From positions 1 through 64,000 of the forward strand of contig NZ_CP081124.1 of the NCBI RefSeq assembly GCF_025141935.1: a stretch of DNA of 64,000 bases, given 5' to 3'. Of this stretch, positions 9,801-22,573 are shown one piece after another. The position numbers and the translations under genes were made by a program. The notes under the pieces were generated by a model. That model ran no database searches. It was not told the origin of the DNA and saw nothing but the letters and a program-made list of their open reading frames with translations. The stretch comes from Sulfitobacter sp. S190 (GTDB lineage: Bacteria; Pseudomonadota; Alphaproteobacteria; Rhodobacterales; Rhodobacteraceae). Every line of letters begins with the position of its first letter. Within the stretch, counting starts at the first letter, position 1.

Positions 9801-12800
9801 GCGTCAGCGTGCGCGTGGCGGTGTAAACCCATGTCTCGCCCACATCCAGAACGCCGTTTCCATCCGTGTCGCTCGCCGGACGCAACGCGAACGGCGCATC
9901 GAGCGCGATGGCGGTATTGTCGAAATCCGTCATCGTATCGACGACCGACAGATTGCGCAGGCTGACGTTGCCGGTGTTTTCCACCCGAAGGGTAAACACA
10001 ACCGGCGCACCGGCGATCGACGCGGCAGGGGCCACCGTCTTGGTCGCCTCGAGACTGCCATCGCGGTCCGGCCCGTCCGTGGTCAGCGTATCTTCGGCGC
10101 GCGCGGTCGTATCGCCCGGCCCCGTGCCGGTCACAACGGCCCTGTTGTCGATAGATCCCGCATCGATATCGGCCTGCGTAATCACGCGGGCGAGGCTACA
10201 GGTGGTGTTCGTCGCACCCGGTGCCAGCGTCGCAATCGCACAGGTATAATCGGGGTCCATCACGTCTGTCAGCGCAAGATCGGTCAGCGTGACATTGCCG
10301 GTGTTCTCCACCGCAAAGAGATAGGTCAGCGTGCTGCCCGCATCGCCGAAAGGCGTCGGTGTCGCGGTTTTCGTCAGCCGCAGCCCTGGTGCTGCGGCAG
10401 GCATGTCAACGGTCAGGATACGGGTGTCGCCAACGCTGCCACCCTGCGGCGTGATGCCTGTCGCAGTGGCCGTGTTGACAAGGCTGCCCGCGTCCACATC
10501 CGCCTGTGTCACCGTATAGCTGCCGGTACATTCCAGCACCGCGCCCCGGATCAGCGCATCCTGCTGACAGCTGAACCCGCGCAGCATCGGATCGCGCACC
10601 ACAACATTGCGCAGCGTCTGGTTGCCGGTGTTCGTCGCACGCAAGGTATAGGTCAGGACCTGATCGGCCCCCGTCACCGGCAGCGTGGCCGCGGATTTGG
10701 ACAGCGCCAGCGCCGGTGCCACCTGAGCGGTCACGCTGACCGCGCTCGGGGGCGATGTGACCGGCGTATCGTCAATGCCGAACAGGGTCTGTGCAAAGGC
10801 TTCGTTGAGAATTTCACCGCGGTCGAGGTCTTCCTGCGTCACGGTATAGGGCGCCGAGCAGGTGACCGTTTCACCGGCGCGGAAGTCCGGATCGGCCGCC
10901 GTGGGGGTATAACACAGCAGATCACCGGTCAGCCCGTCACGAATTGTAACCTCCGACGCAAACGCCCGCGTACCGGTATTCGTCACCGCAAAGTCATAGG
11001 TGATCGCATCGCCGACCTCGTCGAAGGTGGTCCCGTCTGCCACGCTCTTGACCACTTGCAGCGCGGGCACACCCTGATCCGGCACCGTCTCGGATGTCAG
11101 GGGCGATGTTGTCGTGCCGTCGGTGGCACTCGCCAGATTGGTCACGCTGCCCAGATCGACATCCGTCGATGTCACCGTGTAGGGCGCGGTACAGACATAG
11201 GTGGCACCGGGGGCCAGCCCGTCCGCGGGGAACGCAGGACAGTTGATCGCCGTGGCGGGTACCAGATTGTCGCTGATCGTCACCGGATCGGTGATCGTGA
11301 CGTTGCCGCTGTTGGTCGCGGTGTAGGTATAGGTGACAATCGCACCGGTCACGAAATCCACCGCTGAAATGCTGGCGGCGGTCTTGTCCAGCGTCAGCGC
11401 GGGCGTCTGCTGGGCCAAAATCGTGTCGGTCGATGGTTCCGACACCGTGGTGCCGCTGGTCGCGGTCGCGCTGTTGTCGATCCGGCCCGCGTCGATGTCC
11501 TCCTGCGTGACGGCATAGGTGCCGGTACATGTCAGCGAGGCCTGCGGCGCGAGCCCTTCCGCGGGAAGCGCGGGACAGCTCAGCGTGCCGCCCCCGTCGG
11601 TCAGCCGCGCGTCGGTGATGCCCACCGGATCGGTCAGCGTCACGTTGCCGGTGTTGGTCACCTCGAAGAGATACCCGATGGATTGCTGGACCGTGTCAAA
11701 GGTCGCCGGGCTGTCGGCCGCGCGCGATTTTACAAGGCTCAGCGCAGGCGCCGCCGGCACCTCGAGCGTGGTGGGATCATCCGCATCGTTGCCGTCGGTG
11801 TCATCGCCGTTGTCGGTCACATCGGTGATCGGGCTGCCCACGGGCGGCGTCCCCGTCACCCGCGCGGTGTTGCGAATGCCGCCCGCGTCGATATCGGCCT
11901 GCGTCAGGGTATAGAACGCGCGATAGGTCGCGGTTTCACCGGGCACCAGCGTCCCTACCGGCGACGCCGCATCGGCACCCGCAAACGTCGGGTCCGCGTC
12001 CAGCGCCAGCTCCGTGCCATCCGCCCGTGTCAGCGTGTCCGACGCAATCGCCACATCGCGCAGCGTCACATTCCCGGTGTTGGTGACCGCAATGGCAAAG
12101 CCGATCGTGCTGCCGACGTCGGGCGTGCCCTGGGCAATCGTCTTGGTCCCCTCGATGCCCGGTTGCGCGGGGATCTGGGTCAGCGTGGGGTTATCGGCCC
12201 CGTTGTCAGTGATGCCGTCATCGGATGCGTCTTGAACAAGACTGTCATTGGGCGACAGGGCCCGCGCGGTGACCTGATTGGTGATGCCACCCGCGTCCAG
12301 ATCTTCCTGCGTCAGCGTGTAGCGGGCCGTGTAGGTCCATATCTCGTCAACCTCCAGCACATCCGCCACACCTGCGTCGCCATCCACGAAAACGGGCTGT
12401 GGGGCGGGAATGACCGTGGTGCCATCGGTCCGGCGCAACGTGTCGATCAGGGTCACCGACCGCAGCGTCTGGTTGCCGGTGTTTTCGACCGTGATGGTAT
12501 AGGGCAGCACATCGCCCACTTCGGGGGGATCGGCCACATCGGTCAGATCGACGCGCTTGATGACCTCCAGCAGCGGCGTCTGGTCCTGCGGTTCGATCTC
12601 GAGCGTGGTCTGCACGTCGGTCGGTGTGCCATCGGGGGCGCGGGCACTGGCGGTCGCCGTGTTGGACAGGGTCGTCTGGGTGTCGACATCGTCCTGCGTC
12701 ACTTCGTACGTGGCGGTGAATGTCACCACATCACCGGGGGCCAGCGTGCTCCACACGCCATCGGCATCGGTGGCATCCGTGCTGTCATCCGCCGGGGCCG

Positions 12801-15800
12801 CATCCTGCGACAGGGCCTCGCCCCCGACATCCAGCGCCACCGTGCCCGCGGCACCGGTATGCTCGTCCGCCACGCCCACACCGCTGAGCGTGACATTGCC
12901 CGCGTTGGTGACGGTATAGGTATAGGTGACGGTTTCTCCCGCGGCGACACCATCGGCGGCGTCGGCGGTCTTGACGATCTGCAAACCGGGGGCCGGGGCC
13001 AGCGGGGTCAGCGTCGGATCCTGCGCACCCGGCAGCGCACTGTCATCATCCGACAGATCACTTGTCGGCACGCCCGCGGCACTCACACCGGAGGCTGTCG
13101 CCTGATTGCTGAGGCTGCCCGCATCCAGATCATCCTGCTCCAGCACGTAGGTCGCGGTAAATACCACCGCATCCGCCCCGACCGGCAGGTCCAGAACGCC
13201 CGCATCGCCGCCCAACGCGGCACCGCCACTTGCGTATTCCGGCGACGGGGCATCGCCCACACCGCCAAAGGCCGTTTCCGCAACAGCCACATCCAGCACA
13301 TCGACCTGACCGGTGTTGGTGACGGTATAGGTATAGGTGACGGTATCGCCCGCATTCAGGACATCGTCATCGCCATCGTCGATCTCTGCCGTCTTGATCA
13401 CCGCAATCGTGGGCTGCCCGTTGAGCACGATCGGCCCTGTGCCGCCCGTCCCCACAACCGGCTGATCCTGCGGATCGCGGGTGGTCACATCGACCGTATT
13501 CTCGATCCCGGCCGCATCAATCGCCGTCTGGGTCAGATCGAAGCGCGCGGTATAGACAAACGTCTCGCCCACATCGAGCAGACCATTGCGGTTGTCATCG
13601 CTCGCCGGAACCAGCGTCGGCCCCGCGTTGAGCGTTTGCACCCCACCGTCGAGATCGACCAGACGGTCGGTCAGAACCGGCGCATCCAGCGTCACGTTGC
13701 CGGTATTCTCCACCTCGATGCGGAACGGCACCGACTGGTTCGGCTGCGCAGGTGTGGTGATGTTGGATTGATCGGCGGTCTTGGTCACCTGCAGACTGGC
13801 GGCTTTCACGCGGGGCGCCACCGACGCATTGGCCTGCGCGGGCGATACCGGATCACCGTTGGGGTCATCCGCCGTCACCGTGGCGATATTGGTCAACGCG
13901 GTCTGCGCGTCCACATCGGCCTGCGTCACGCTGTAGGTCGCGGTAAAGCTGACGACATCGCCCGGTCCGAGCGTGCTCCAGATGCCCGGTCCGGCCGTGT
14001 CGGGCGACCCTCCCGTCTCGTTGATATCGCTGGTCAACCGGTCGGCACCGACGCTCAGCGCGGCCGTGCCGGACGCAGAGGTGTGCTGATCGGTGACCGT
14101 CACATCCGACAAGGTCACGTTGCCGGTGTTGGTCACGGCATAGGTATAGGTGATGTCCTGACCCGCTATCACATCACTGCTGGCATCGGGGGTCTTCGAC
14201 ACGCTCAGCGACGGGGACTGGCCCGCGTCAATGGTAAGTGTCGCACTGTGAGTGGCGCTCGGGACCACCTGCGACGAGGTAACGGTGGCAACATTTGTCA
14301 CCCCGCCATTGTCCAGATCGGCCTGCGTGACGCGGTAATCCGCGCTACAGCTATAGGTCTCGAACGGGCCCAGCCCGCCTGCGGGGAAAGGGGCGCAATC
14401 GAAAGGCGTGTTGCCCAGCTTGTCGTCGGTCACCTGCGGTGTTTCGGTCAGGGTCACGTTGCCGGTGTTGGCAACAGTATAGGTATAGGTGATCAGCTGG
14501 TTCAGGGTGGTGATTTCAGTGGTGTCCGACGTTTTGGCCAGGCGGAAATCGGGCTCGCGGTCGGGGCCGCGGACAAAGACGTCACCGGACCGCGTGATGG
14601 GGTCCAGCGCCGTGTTGCGCGGTGTCGCCGTCACATTCGCCGTGTTGGTAAACCCGCCAAAGGTGGCACCCGCATCGGTGTTGATGACGTCAATGTCATC
14701 TTGGGTGACGGTATAGACAAAGATGCAGCTGCTGTCGGTATCGCCGGGCGCAATCGGCCCCACGCTACAGCTTGTCGGGCTGACCAGACGCGTATCGGTG
14801 ATGACGGCGCTTTCCAGTGTCTGGTTGCCCGTGTTCTCCACATCCACGCGGAACTCGATCTGCTGACCCGCGATCGAGAAATCCGTATCCGGTCCGGGCG
14901 GGCGCAGCGCGCTCTTGGTGACGATCATCTCAACCGTCGGCGCCACGATCGTGGTGGTCCGCTGGGCGGTATCAGACACGGTCACACCCTGCGGATCGCT
15001 GGCCGTGCCGGTGGCGGTATTGACCAGCGTCTGCGCGTCCACATCGGCCTGCGTCACCACATAGTCGCCGGTACATACCAGCGCACCACCGGGGGCAAGG
15101 GTCACATTGGCCGTGGCCGCCGCATTGCCCGGCGTCGTCGTACAGCTCAGCGTCGGGATCAACGGATCGCTCAGCGTCACACCAAACAGCGTCTGGTTGC
15201 CGGTGTTGGTCGCTGTGATCTCATAGCTCAGCGTCTGGTTCAGCGCCGCACCGTTCGGCACCGCCGTCGTCAGCGTCTTGGCCACATCCAGCGCGGCCCC
15301 TTCGGAAATGGTGACCGTGGCGTCGGCATTGGGCGACACCACCGACGTGGGCGAGCTTCCCGACGCGGCATAGGTCGTTTGCGCGGTGGCGTTGTTTGTC
15401 ACGAAACCCCGGTCAACGTCGTCCTGCGTCAGCGTATAGGGGAAATCACAAGTGATCGTCTGGCCGGTGGCAAGCGCGGGTGCCCCGTTCGCCACGGACG
15501 CCTTGCACACCAGCGGGCCCGCGATCGTGTCGTCGACAATCCGGATCTCCTCGATCAGACCCACGTTGCCGGTGTTCTGCACCGTGTAGCGATAGGTCAC
15601 CACATCCTGTGGGCTGTCGAATGCCGCGGTGCCATCGGCGGGGCTGCCGCTCGCGGGCAAGGCGACCTTGGTCAGGCTCAACGCCGGGGCCGCATCGACC
15701 GGATACACCGCGTCATCGCTTGGCGATACGATCGAGCCGCCGTCAAAGCTGCCGACCGCCGACACCACATTGGTCGACGATCCCAGATCCAGATCGTTCT

Positions 15801-18800
15801 GGCTGACACTATAGGTCGCGGTACAGGTATAGGTCTCGCCGGGGTTCAGCACATTTCCGGCCAGCGTCCCGCAGGTGAAATCCGCCGGATTGGTCACGAG
15901 GTTGTCGTTCAGCGTGATTGGCCCGTCGATGGTCACGTTGCCATCGTTGCGCACCACGTAGGAATAGCTCAGCTGGTCATTGAGGTTGAACACACCGGGG
16001 TTGTTCGTGCCGGTGAACGTCTTGACGATTGCCAGTGACGGGTTCTGCACTGCATTGATCGTGACGCTGTCTGCCGGGGATTGCACCGGGGCGCTGTCGA
16101 AAACGGTATCGGCAGTCGCGATGTTCGTGACCTGCCCGTCGTTGAGCGCGGTCTGGTCGGCGCGGTACACCTGCTCGCACGTCACACTGTCGCCCGGAGA
16201 AAGCGGCGCGGTGGTGCAGGTCAGGGTCCCCGCGATCTTGTCATCGTCGACTGTGATCGGCGCGGTGGTGGTCACGTTGCCCGAATTGGTCACGACATAC
16301 TCGAACGTCACCAGATCGTTGACCGCACCATAGCTTGCCGCCGACCCGCTCTTGACCCGCTTGAGCAGGCTCAGCGCCGGACGCTGGGTCGCCTCGATCG
16401 TGACATCATCGGGCAGCGACGTGGCGGTGACAGTCGTCGGATCACCGGGGTTCTGCGGGATCACCGGTTGCGTGACACTCGCCGTGGCAACATTCGTGAT
16501 CTGCCCGTCGTCGAGCATCCGCTGCGTCACCGTCGTTGACGCGGTACAATCGATAAAGGCACCCGGCGCAATACCGGCCGCCGGCGTGATCGGGCAATTG
16601 ACCTGCGCAATGCTGTCGTCGGCCACCGAAATGCGCCCCGTCAGCGTGATGTTGCCCGTGTTCGTCACCCGGTAGGCATAGTCGAGCTGCTGGCCCAACG
16701 TGTCGAACCTGCCGGTAAAACTGCTGGATTTCACGAGGCCGACCGCGGGCACTTGCGGCGGACCGGTCACGGTCACGCTATCGGCATCGCTGACCGCGGT
16801 GCCCTGTTCGCGCGACTGTCCCGTCACCTCGACCCGGTTGGTATAGCTGCCGCGGTCCACATCCCCCTGCCCGAAGGATTTCGTCTCGGCCAGCGCCGGT
16901 GCCCCGCCCGCACAGGTGGTGGTGAACGCACCGGGAAGCAGATCGTCCAACGCACAGTTGAAATTCAGATCATCATCGCGCAGTTGCAGGTTCGACAGGG
17001 TCACATTGCCGGTGTTGGTGACCCGGAAAGTATAGTCTTCCGTGTCAGTGGCCGAGGCATAGCTGCCATCGGTGCTGAATTTCTCAACGCGCACGGATGC
17101 GGCTTCTGCAGGGCCGGTCACCACGGCCACATCGCTCTGCCCGCCGGGGTTGGTCACACCGCCGGGCACATCCACGGTCACATTTGCGGTGTTCGTCACC
17201 TCGCCCGCATCGATGTCTTCCTGATCAGTCAGATAGCTGGCGGTACAGCTGCGGTCCGTCGCACCGGGCAACAGGCTGGGGATGATGCAACTCACCGGGT
17301 TGCCGAAAAACGGATCGGTGATGGTGACATTGGTCAGGGTGACATTGCCGGTGTTGCGCACGCTCAGCACATAGTCGATCGTCTGGTTCGCGGCGGTGAA
17401 CCCCGAAGGGGCCGTTTTCTCGAACACGTAACTGGCGGTCCGCGCGGGGCCGTTCACAGATGCCGTGCTGTTGTCTGCCGTGATCTCGGGGCTGTCGACG
17501 GTGGCGGTGTTGGGCACCGATCCGCGGTCGATGTCATCCTGATCGACCGTGTACTGGAACCGGCAGGTCCGGTCGGTGACACCGGGGGCAAGCCGCGCAA
17601 TCGCACAGCTGTAGCCCGCATCAAGACTGTCGGTCACCGTCAGATTGCTCAGCGTCTGCGTGCCGTTGTTGGTCACCGCAAACACATAAGTCAGCTGATC
17701 GCCCACATTGGCAAACGTCGTCTGGTCCGCCGTCTTCGCGATCACCGCCGATTTGGTTCCCGCCCCGGACTGCAGGTTGGCCGTGTGCGTGTCATTCGCC
17801 GTTTGCTGGGGCCCGCGGGCGGGCTCGGCCTGCACATCGGCGCGGTTGGTGAATGTCTCGTCGTCGATGTTGGCCTGGCTTACGGCATACTGGCCGGTAC
17901 AGGTATCGCTGGTGCCCGGCGCAATATCGCGCAACACACAGTCCAGATCCGGGATCAGCGGGTCCGTAACCGTCGCCCGCGTCAGGGTCACGTTGCCATC
18001 GTTGAACACTTCAAATCTGTAGTTCAGCGTTTGGTTCACGGCGTTATAGGTGGCCGGACCCGTCTTTTCCAAACGCACGACAGGATTGGCCGTGGCCGGA
18101 ACGGTCGCCGTGCTTGCATCGGAGGTGATCGTCGAGGTGGTGCCACCCGCTGGGGTGAACGGAAAACTGGCCGTGGCCGTGTTCAGAACGCTGCCCGCAT
18201 CCAGTTCGGCCTGCGTGACGCCACTGCGCTGACCGGTACAGGTAAAGCTGCTGCCTGCCCCGCTCTGGGTCAGGGTGGCGGGCTGGCTGCACACCGCCGC
18301 CGCGCTCAGCGCGGGGTCATTGATGGTGATCGGATTGTCGGCCAGCGTCAGATCACGGTCGCCGGTATTGGTGACGGTAAAGACATAGTCGATCGTGTCG
18401 GTGGTGGTCGCGACGCTTGCTGTGGTCGAGGTTTTGACAACCGACACCGACGGCATGAAATCCGGCGCGATCTGGGCGCTGACCTGATCGGAGCGCGTGC
18501 TGCCCGCGAATGCGGTCGCCGTGTTCACGACCAGTCCCGCCGAAATATCTGCCGGCGTCAGCTCGTATTCCCGGGTACAGGTCTGGGTCTGGTTGCGGTT
18601 CAGGGGCGTGGCGAAACACGTGAAATCACCGATCTTGTCGTCGGTGATGGTGATTTCGCTGACCCCGATGTTGGACGCGATGCGCACGTTGCCGGTATTG
18701 CGGACCGCAAAGGTATAGGTCACGCGGTTGCCGGCAACGAATTGCGCCGCCGTCACCGTGGGTGCGGTCTTGGTCAGTTCGATCGCGGGGTTCTGGTCCG

Positions 18801-20841
18801 CCGGGACGGTCACGCTGTCGCTGTTGGATGTGACGGTGCCGCCGTCGGGGCCCGCAATCGTCGCCGTGGCCGTCGCGGTATTGGTCACGCCGCCGCTGTT
18901 CACGTTGCCCTGAACCGTGCTGTACACCGCCGACTGACAGGTGACCGACGCCCCCGGCGCGATGGTCGTGTCGCTACAGGTGACCGCCACGCGGTTGTCC
19001 GTCACCGTCGGGTTGAGCAGTGCGACATTGCCGGTGTTGGTCAGGACATAGTCATACTCCAGCCCGATACCCGGCGCGTCGAAACTGCTTGGCGATGCCG
19101 CGTCCAGCTGTTTGTCCAGCGTCAGACCGATCCGGCGATCCGCGTTGACGGTCGCGCTGTCGGTGTCGGTATCCGACGATCCGCCCACGGTGATGCTGGC
19201 CGTGGCGGTGTTTATGAACGAGCCGCGGTCGATGTCATCCTGATCCACGGTATAGCTCGCGGTACAGGTCACCGAATTGCCCGGCGCCACCGGCCCCGCA
19301 GGACATGTGACAGCACCCGCATCCGGATCCGTCACCGTGGGGGCCGCAGGGAAGGTCACGTTCGAATTGTTGCGCACCACCAGTTGGTAGCTCAGCACAT
19401 CGCCCACGCTGTCATAGCTGTCGGTCAGTGCCGTCTTGGTCAGCTCCAGCGACACGTTGGACGCAGGGCCGGGCAAGTCAACGGTATCCGTCTGCGTCAG
19501 ACGGCCATCGCGCGGCGTGTCCGCCGACACGGTGACCGTATTGCTCAGCTCGTTGGCCGGATTGGCGGTAAAGCGGTCCACATCGGCCTGCCGCACGGTA
19601 TAGCTGCCGGTGCAGGTAAAGCTGTCGTCGGGCGCCAGATCGGGCACATTACAGCTCAGCTGCGGGATCAGGCTGTCGCTGACGGTGAAATTGCGCAGCG
19701 TCACATCACCGTCGTTGCGGATCAGAAAGCTGTAGGGCACCGATGTGCCCGCTTCACCAAAAGCGCTCAGGCTCGATGATTTCTCCACGAACAGATCGGG
19801 CGATGCCGCAGGCCCCGTCACCGTCACCGTATCGGTCAGCGTGTCGATCGAGCCAAAGTCCGGCACCCCCGTCACACTGGCGATGTTCGTCACGCTCTGG
19901 TTGTCGAAATCTTCCTGCGTGATCTGGTAGGTCGCCGTGCAGGTCGCGAAATCCGCGGTGCCTCCGCGCACGGTATCCTGCACCACACGCTTGTCACAGG
20001 TGGCGGTGATGTTGCCGATCTTGTCGTCGATCAGCGTCAGTTGCCGGATCGGCACCGACCCGATGTTCGTGATCCGGTAATCGTAAGTGATCGTCTGGCC
20101 AACCTGGGTAAAGGTGCTGGTGCGCGCGGTCTTTTCCATCTCCAGACCGGGCGCCACGGTGACGATGTCGTTGTTGTTGAGGCTCCGGCCCCGCGTGAAA
20201 TCCCAATAGTTGTCATTCGGGCTGTCATCGAAAACCTGTGTGGTCGTCTGGCCGGTGGCAAGAATATTGGCCAGCAACGCAGGGTTGGTCGATGAAAACC
20301 AGCCGGTGTTGAAGGTGTTGTTGCCGAACCCCTGCACAAACCCGAACCCGCGGTTGCCGTTGGTATTGGTGATCTCGGTCCTGACGTCCGACCAGTTGCC
20401 GACGTTGAACCCGTTCAGGCGCAGCGTGATCTCGTCCTCATCGAACCCGCCGGTCTGCGTGTCCCCGTCGTAGGCCGAGAAGCGGATAAAGATATTCGAC
20501 AGCGCCCCGCCAAAATAGGTGGCGCATTCCGAAAACCCGCAATCGAGCGTCAGCGGATCGTTGATGGTGAACGGATTGCCGCGGAACCGCGTGGGCTGGC
20601 CGCGGAACTGGAACCCGACAAACGCGCCCGCGGGGTTGGAGAACTGGTAATAGACATTGCCATTCACACCAACCAGAACAAAGGCGACCCCACCGGCTTC
20701 GGGATAATCATCGGGCAAAGTGAAATTGGTACCGGGCGGTGTCTGGGTAAACTGTGTCGCCTGCGCCAGCGATGCCGCGAACAAGGCCCCCATAAACACG
20801 ACGCACCGCACCAGCAGTCCGAAAACCGAAAACTTGTCCAT
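6868..20841 (-). CDS. Giant DUF11-repeat surface protein (4,657 residues)
   Basis: A secreted protein with a signal peptide ([20 protein letters not shown], residues 7-26). A unique N-terminal domain runs to about residue 235. It is followed by about 33 repeats of 110-130 residues of the DUF11/TIGR01451 type; each starts near a KT motif, passes VTNTGNVTL and ends near [14 protein letters not shown]. Around residues 4134-4170 lie Asp-rich [13 protein letters not shown] and [15 protein letters not shown] segments like thrombospondin type-3 calcium sites. One last repeat (about 4308) and an SdrD-like B segment ([18 protein letters not shown], about 4435) precede a basic C-terminal tail ending TVTKKR. 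The start ATG has GGTGAG upstream. The downstream barrel gene overlaps its stop. It is probably an extended surface adhesin or stalk; no catalytic domain is seen. Confidence 0.85.
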   Translation of the reverse strand: MDKFSVFGLLVRCVVFMGALFAASLAQATQFTQTPPGTNFTLPDDYPEAGGVAFVLVGVNGNVYYQFSNPAGAFVGFQFRGQPTRFRGNPFTINDPLTLDCGFSECATYFGGALSNIFIRFSAYDGDTQTGGFDEDEITLRLNGFNVGNWSDVRTEITNTNGNRGFGFVQGFGNNTFNTGWFSSTNPALLANILATGQTTTQVFDDSPNDNYWDFTRGRSLNNNDIVTVAPGLEMEKTARTSTFTQVGQTITYDYRITNIGSVPIRQLTLIDDKIGNITATCDKRVVQDTVRGGTADFATCTATYQITQEDFDNQSVTNIASVTGVPDFGSIDTLTDTVTVTGPAASPDLFVEKSSSLSAFGEAGTSVPYSFLIRNDGDVTLRNFTVSDSLIPQLSCNVPDLAPDDSFTCTGSYTVRQADVDRFTANPANELSNTVTVSADTPRDGRLTQTDTVDLPGPASNVSLELTKTALTDSYDSVGDVLSYQLVVRNNSNVTFPAAPTVTDPDAGAVTCPAGPVAPGNSVTCTASYTVDQDDIDRGSFINTATASITVGGSSDTDTDSATVNADRRIGLTLDKQLDAASPSSFDAPGIGLEYDYVLTNTGNVALLNPTVTDNRVAVTCSDTTIAPGASVTCQSAVYSTVQGNVNSGGVTNTATATATIAGPDGGTVTSNSDSVTVPADQNPAIELTKTAPTVTAAQFVAGNRVTYTFAVRNTGNVRIASNIGVSEITITDDKIGDFTCFATPLNRNQTQTCTREYELTPADISAGLVVNTATAFAGSTRSDQVSAQIAPDFMPSVSVVKTSTTASVATTTDTIDYVFTVTNTGDRDLTLADNPITINDPALSAAAVCSQPATLTQSGAGSSFTCTGQRSGVTQAELDAGSVLNTATASFPFTPAGGTTSTITSDASTATVPATANPVVRLEKTGPATYNAVNQTLNYRFEVFNDGNVTLTRATVTDPLIPDLDCVLRDIAPGTSDTCTGQYAVSQANIDDETFTNRADVQAEPARGPQQTANDTHTANLQSGAGTKSAVIAKTADQTTFANVGDQLTYVFAVTNNGTQTLSNLTVTDSLDAGYSCAIARLAPGVTDRTCRFQYTVDQDDIDRGSVPNTATVDSPEITADNSTASVNGPARTASYVFEKTAPSGFTAANQTIDYVLSVRNTGNVTLTNVTITDPFFGNPVSCIIPSLLPGATDRSCTASYLTDQEDIDAGEVTNTANVTVDVPGGVTNPGGQSDVAVVTGPAEAASVRVEKFSTDGSYASATDTEDYTFRVTNTGNVTLSNLQLRDDDLNFNCALDDLLPGAFTTTCAGGAPALAETKSFGQGDVDRGSYTNRVEVTGQSREQGTAVSDADSVTVTGPPQVPAVGLVKSSSFTGRFDTLGQQLDYAYRVTNTGNITLTGRISVADDSIAQVNCPITPAAGIAPGAFIDCTASTTVTQRMLDDGQITNVATASVTQPVIPQNPGDPTTVTATSLPDDVTIEATQRPALSLLKRVKSGSAASYGAVNDLVTFEYVVTNSGNVTTTAPITVDDDKIAGTLTCTTAPLSPGDSVTCEQVYRADQTALNDGQVTNIATADTVFDSAPVQSPADSVTINAVQNPSLAIVKTFTGTNNPGVFNLNDQLSYSYVVRNDGNVTIDGPITLNDNLVTNPADFTCGTLAGNVLNPGETYTCTATYSVSQNDLDLGSSTNVVSAVGSFDGGSIVSPSDDAVYPVDAAPALSLTKVALPASGSPADGTAAFDSPQDVVTYRYTVQNTGNVGLIEEIRIVDDTIAGPLVCKASVANGAPALATGQTITCDFPYTLTQDDVDRGFVTNNATAQTTYAASGSSPTSVVSPNADATVTISEGAALDVAKTLTTAVPNGAALNQTLSYEITATNTGNQTLFGVTLSDPLIPTLSCTTTPGNAAATANVTLAPGGALVCTGDYVVTQADVDAQTLVNTATGTASDPQGVTVSDTAQRTTTIVAPTVEMIVTKSALRPPGPDTDFSIAGQQIEFRVDVENTGNQTLESAVITDTRLVSPTSCSVGPIAPGDTDSSCIFVYTVTQDDIDVINTDAGATFGGFTNTANVTATPRNTALDPITRSGDVFVRGPDREPDFRLAKTSDTTEITTLNQLITYTYTVANTGNVTLTETPQVTDDKLGNTPFDCAPFPAGGLGPFETYSCSADYRVTQADLDNGGVTNVATVTSSQVVPSATHSATLTIDAGQSPSLSVSKTPDASSDVIAGQDITYTYAVTNTGNVTLSDVTVTDQHTSASGTAALSVGADRLTSDINETGGSPDTAGPGIWSTLGPGDVVSFTATYSVTQADVDAQTALTNIATVTADDPNGDPVSPAQANASVAPRVKAASLQVTKTADQSNITTPAQPNQSVPFRIEVENTGNVTLDAPVLTDRLVDLDGGVQTLNAGPTLVPASDDNRNGLLDVGETFVYTARFDLTQTAIDAAGIENTVDVTTRDPQDQPVVGTGGTGPIVLNGQPTIAVIKTAEIDDGDDDVLNAGDTVTYTYTVTNTGQVDVLDVAVAETAFGGVGDAPSPEYASGGAALGGDAGVLDLPVGADAVVFTATYVLEQDDLDAGSLSNQATASGVSAAGVPTSDLSDDDSALPGAQDPTLTPLAPAPGLQIVKTADAADGVAAGETVTYTYTVTNAGNVTLSGVGVADEHTGAAGTVALDVGGEALSQDAAPADDSTDATDADGVWSTLAPGDVVTFTATYEVTQDDVDTQTTLSNTATASARAPDGTPTDVQTTLEIEPQDQTPLLEVIKRVDLTDVADPPEVGDVLPYTITVENTGNQTLRSVTLIDTLRRTDGTTVIPAPQPVFVDGDAGVADVLEVDEIWTYTARYTLTQEDLDAGGITNQVTARALSPNDSLVQDASDDGITDNGADNPTLTQIPAQPGIEGTKTIAQGTPDVGSTIGFAIAVTNTGNVTLRDVAIASDTLTRADGTELALDADPTFAGADAASPVGTLVPGETATYRAFYTLTQADIDAGGIRNTARVTGTPPVGSPITDVTDNGDDTDGNDADDPTTLEVPAAPALSLVKSRAADSPATFDTVQQSIGYLFEVTNTGNVTLTDPVGITDARLTDGGGTLSCPALPAEGLAPQASLTCTGTYAVTQEDIDAGRIDNSATATSGTTVSEPSTDTILAQQTPALTLDKTAASISAVDFVTGAIVTYTYTATNSGNVTITDPVTISDNLVPATAINCPAFPADGLAPGATYVCTAPYTVTSTDVDLGSVTNLASATDGTTTSPLTSETVPDQGVPALQVVKSVADGTTFDEVGDAITYDFAVTNTGTRAFASEVTIRDGLTGDLLCYTPTAADPDFRAGETVTCSAPYTVTQEDLDRGEILNEAFAQTLFGIDDTPVTSPPSAVSVTAQVAPALALSKSAATLPVTGADQVLTYTLRATNTGNQTLRNVVVRDPMLRGFSCQQDALIRGAVLECTGSYTVTQADVDAGSLVNTATATGITPQGGSVGDTRILTVDMPAAAPGLRLTKTATPTPFGDAGSTLTYLFAVENTGNVTLTDLALTDVMDPDYTCAIATLAPGATNTTCSLARVITQADIDAGSIDNRAVVTGTGPGDTTARAEDTLTTDGPDRDGSLEATKTVAPAASIAGAPVVFTLRVENTGNVSLRNLSVVDTMTDFDNTAIALDAPFALRPASDTDGNGVLDVGETWVYTATRTLTQQDLNAGGLRNQVQVSAIDPENAPVTDVSDDGIDTDGETQSDVTEFTVATEAGLYVEKTVLQTGNMVGDTVVFEITALNTGNQDINGLRADDSMTRADGTSVPATAEPFDVPATLSPGQTARWRVNYVLAQDDIDAGGLANSALVRGLDVRQAAVIGVSNDGIETDGNLTDDPTELQIVLEPGLRIVKTAPEVGERAGDSVRYDITATNTGNVTLSAVALTDSLTDLEGENARALALEFVGNENADVPSPEGQLQPGETARYAATLELTQDDIDAGGVVNTITGTAATPTGGTLQDVSDDDGEGDDDPTVTPVVPLPSFDIEKTVAGDIEFLFPTVLRTTFDITVTNTGNITQNAIQVSDDLVAFLAPATLLAQSYPPQISLSGFDGGSPNAGFNGSSDINLLAGDATLAPGATGVVTLSVVYNTATGQPGAPNTAGVVSQQLLEVTQGDVVVETTDQDGDGIPDRLESPTGDRDDDGIADRFDYDPTGSFYCEDDGRLLTGGRISVSGNGVTQSGVGSSGPITIIADGREGNYQFFVTEPGTYTLGLTYPEDTVASTARVSLGNLDLTSLLPSNPGVIGSGPAGETGLLADGTAAGNPFYTSFTIAAGDPFIIGNNIPIRACDGLADVVATKTADRSTAVFGETINYILSFTNNTELDINGARFVDRLPAGLLFTPGTARVNGIAAAPASEARRLEWRDDLAAGETVVITFAARVARTGEFGKRTNRAFAENSFGRVVSNVATADVRIDPEHVFDCSDVIGRVFNDRNGNGYQDGPGTLRDPIIEDSYVGGGKFGKLDRAPAREDQSEPGIPGVRLVTPDGILITTDEHGRYSLPCAALPRNIGSNFMLKLDTRTLPTGYRVTTENPRVVRLTAGKFAKLNFGARLGRVVDIDLTRSAFANGGTEPQANLAGAIDGLVGQIAQTPSILHLTYLLDPGEDPTLGRARLRAMEKAIRKRWRGRGSYKLTIEKTVTKKR

Positions 20842-21053
20842 ATTGCACTCACCCGCCTGCCGATGCCGGCAACATCACGCCGGCACGGTCGTCCTTTTCG
20901 GACGTTCATTCATTGCATGCTATTTGGTGCAAAGACGGAATCTGCGACAAGGGGAAATAATCGCGATACGCACCCGCGGATTCATGTTGCAATCAACCTG
21001 TTGCCCATTTTCCACCATTACGGGCATTTGCGCGCGAACTGGCCGTTTTTCGC

Positions 21054-22253
21054 CTATAGACCGTCTGGTGACATCGCGTCCCAGAACGCCCAGATCGCAT
21101 CGGCGTTCAGGGCCGACATCCAGCCGTGGCGCTCGAAATCATCACGCGCGGCCGGATCGGCGATACGGCTGGCAAAGGCGCGGCGGTCGGCATCGCGCTG
21201 GGTGGGCGTGCGTGCCGCAACCAGATCACGTATCCGCGCCAGCCGCGCGGCCCGCGCCGTCTGCCCCGCACTCAGGTCCGGCGCCGCGTCTACCGGCGCC
21301 TCGAAATCATCGCGCAGCGCCGCCGTCAGATAGCCGACCGGATTTTGCACATCCCCCTGCCCCGCTACATACGAAAGCTTGCGCGCGACATATGTCTCGC
21401 CGTGCTCGGCCAGCCATTGCCGCGCCAGCCTGTCCGTCACCCCCAACGCCCGCAACCGCGCATAGACAGGGCTGTTGCGCACCCCTGCCCCGTCGTCGAT
21501 GTTCAGGATCGCCAGTTGCGGATTTTCCTCGATCAGAAAACGGATGTCCGTCACCGACCGGCCGCGCTTGCGGATCTCGGGGCGGATCACGATGTTCGAC
21601 GTCTTGTTCACCTCGGCCACCGCCGGTTTGATGATCTTGGCGTTGAGGTGCTTGTAGACCTCGTAATAGCTGCTGTCCGCCACCCCCATGAGCCGCCGGA
21701 ACAGATCGAGGCTCCACCAACCGGTGCTCCCCGTGCGCACGAACCGGTAACAGTTTTCGTAAAGCGCCAGCGCATGGCCACTGGTAAACGCCCGCTGGAT
21801 GTTGAGGTTGATCAGGGCAAACACCTTGGGGTCGCTCAGCTTGGCAGCCAGGGCAGGCGAATAGGCATATTCGCACACGCCCCCCTTCAGCTTGGCGTAG
21901 CTCAGCAAACTCGACACACCCCATTCCTGTTCGCCTTTCGCATCCAGCATGTCCCATTCGGCGACCGTCTCCGCCAGCCCGCGCAGCGATTGCTTGAGCG
22001 TGTCCATGTCATTGGAATTATACCCCACCATCAGGCACAGCGTGCGCGCGTCGATGGCGTGGGTCTGTTGGCTGGTCAGCGTGTCATAGGCATTCAGCAG
22101 CAGCACGTTCGACAGTTTGCGTTGCAGCAGGGTCAGCTTGCCCGAAACATGGATCGCCGCGACATGTTTCTTCACCGCATCGCGGCGCAACGATCCGGTC
22201 AGCGTGCTGCGGTCAATCTCCGGCCCCTTGGGCCTGCGGTCCACTTTGGTCAT
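21054..22253 (-). CDS. repB: Plasmid replication initiator, Rep_3 superfamily (RepB type)
   Basis: A 399-residue initiator that binds iterons and opens the origin. The N-terminal part reads HVSGKLTLLQRKLSNVLLLN and YEVYKHLNAKIIKPAVAEVN, characteristic of the two winged-helix domains of Rep_3 proteins. I start it at the ATG at 22253 (MTKVDRRPKG) with GGGGCAG upstream; the frame is open further upstream, but that part is not protein-like. The upstream 500 bp carry four iterons and TCCCGTA half-sites. The divergent parAB and downstream location match the RepB-type replicons of Roseobacter-group plasmids. The assignment to Rep_3 is by motif recognition. Confidence 0.88.
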   Translation of the reverse strand: MTKVDRRPKGPEIDRSTLTGSLRRDAVKKHVAAIHVSGKLTLLQRKLSNVLLLNAYDTLTSQQTHAIDARTLCLMVGYNSNDMDTLKQSLRGLAETVAEWDMLDAKGEQEWGVSSLLSYAKLKGGVCEYAYSPALAAKLSDPKVFALINLNIQRAFTSGHALALYENCYRFVRTGSTGWWSLDLFRRLMGVADSSYYEVYKHLNAKIIKPAVAEVNKTSNIVIRPEIRKRGRSVTDIRFLIEENPQLAILNIDDGAGVRNSPVYARLRALGVTDRLARQWLAEHGETYVARKLSYVAGQGDVQNPVGYLTAALRDDFEAPVDAAPDLSAGQTARAARLARIRDLVAARTPTQRDADRRAFASRIADPAARDDFERHGWMSALNADAIWAFWDAMSPDGL

Positions 22254-22320
22254 ATCTGCCCCTGCTCGGCGCGCCCCGGATTCGGGGCTTTTATTTTTGC
22301 CATAGTATCGGCACAAAGGT

Positions 22321-22405
22321 TCCCGTAGGCAAGCACTCTTGAGGTACCTGAATACGGGACCGGGTGTCGCGTACTGCGGCACCGGAAAGGAACCAATTTA
22401 CGGGA
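22321..22405. promoter_or_regulatory. Half-iteron-like sites upstream of repB (possible autorepression operator)
   Basis: TCCCGTA at 22321-22327 faces TACGGGA at 22353-22359, and a further TACGGGA lies at 22399-22405. These match the TCCCG(T/C)(G/A) core of the downstream iterons, in opposite orientations. Rep_3 initiators often repress their own gene by binding inverted half-iterons as dimers, so this is a plausible operator for repB, whose ATG is 68 bp away. Confidence 0.5.
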
Positions 22406-22471
22406 TCGGCCCGCTGCCCCCCGACTCAGAAACCCCGAAAACAGGCTCTAACACGACATGAACCGCAGTAT

Positions 22472-22558
22472 GGGCCCCTTCCTCACGCGAATCGGGCCCC
22501 TTTATCCCGCAAACAGGTCCCTTTCGTCCCGTGATTGGTGCCCCTTCGTCCCGCGTAC
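22472..22558. repeat. Four tandem iterons of about 22 bp: likely replication origin (oriV)
   Basis: Four direct repeats start at 22472, 22494, 22516 and 22537, in order: GGGCCCCTTCCTCACGCGAA, GGGCCCCTTTATCCCGCAAA, GGTCCCTTTCGTCCCGTGAT and GGTGCCCCTTCGTCCCGCGT. The shared pattern is GG-(1-2 nt)-CCC-TT-N2-TCCCG. Spacing of 21-22 bp (two helical turns) is what Rep_3 initiators use. They sit between divergent repB and parA. Confidence 0.85.
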
Positions 22559-22573
22559 GGGCACCCCGAAACA

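Noticed and set aside
7012..19779. Several antisense open frames of 800-1,450 codons opposite the DUF11 giant
   Set aside because: They have the same origin: repeat-rich, GC-biased coding DNA read on the other strand yields Arg/His/Gly-rich frames without domains or start sites.
20890..20904. Small hairpin CGTCC-TTTTC-GGACG upstream of the giant gene as a riboswitch
   Set aside because: A 5-bp stem is too small and has no known riboswitch core.
22254..22382. Extension of repB upstream to 22382
   Set aside because: The added 43 residues do not resemble Rep_3 proteins and would overlap the half-iteron sites. The ATG at 22253 has a ribosome-binding site.
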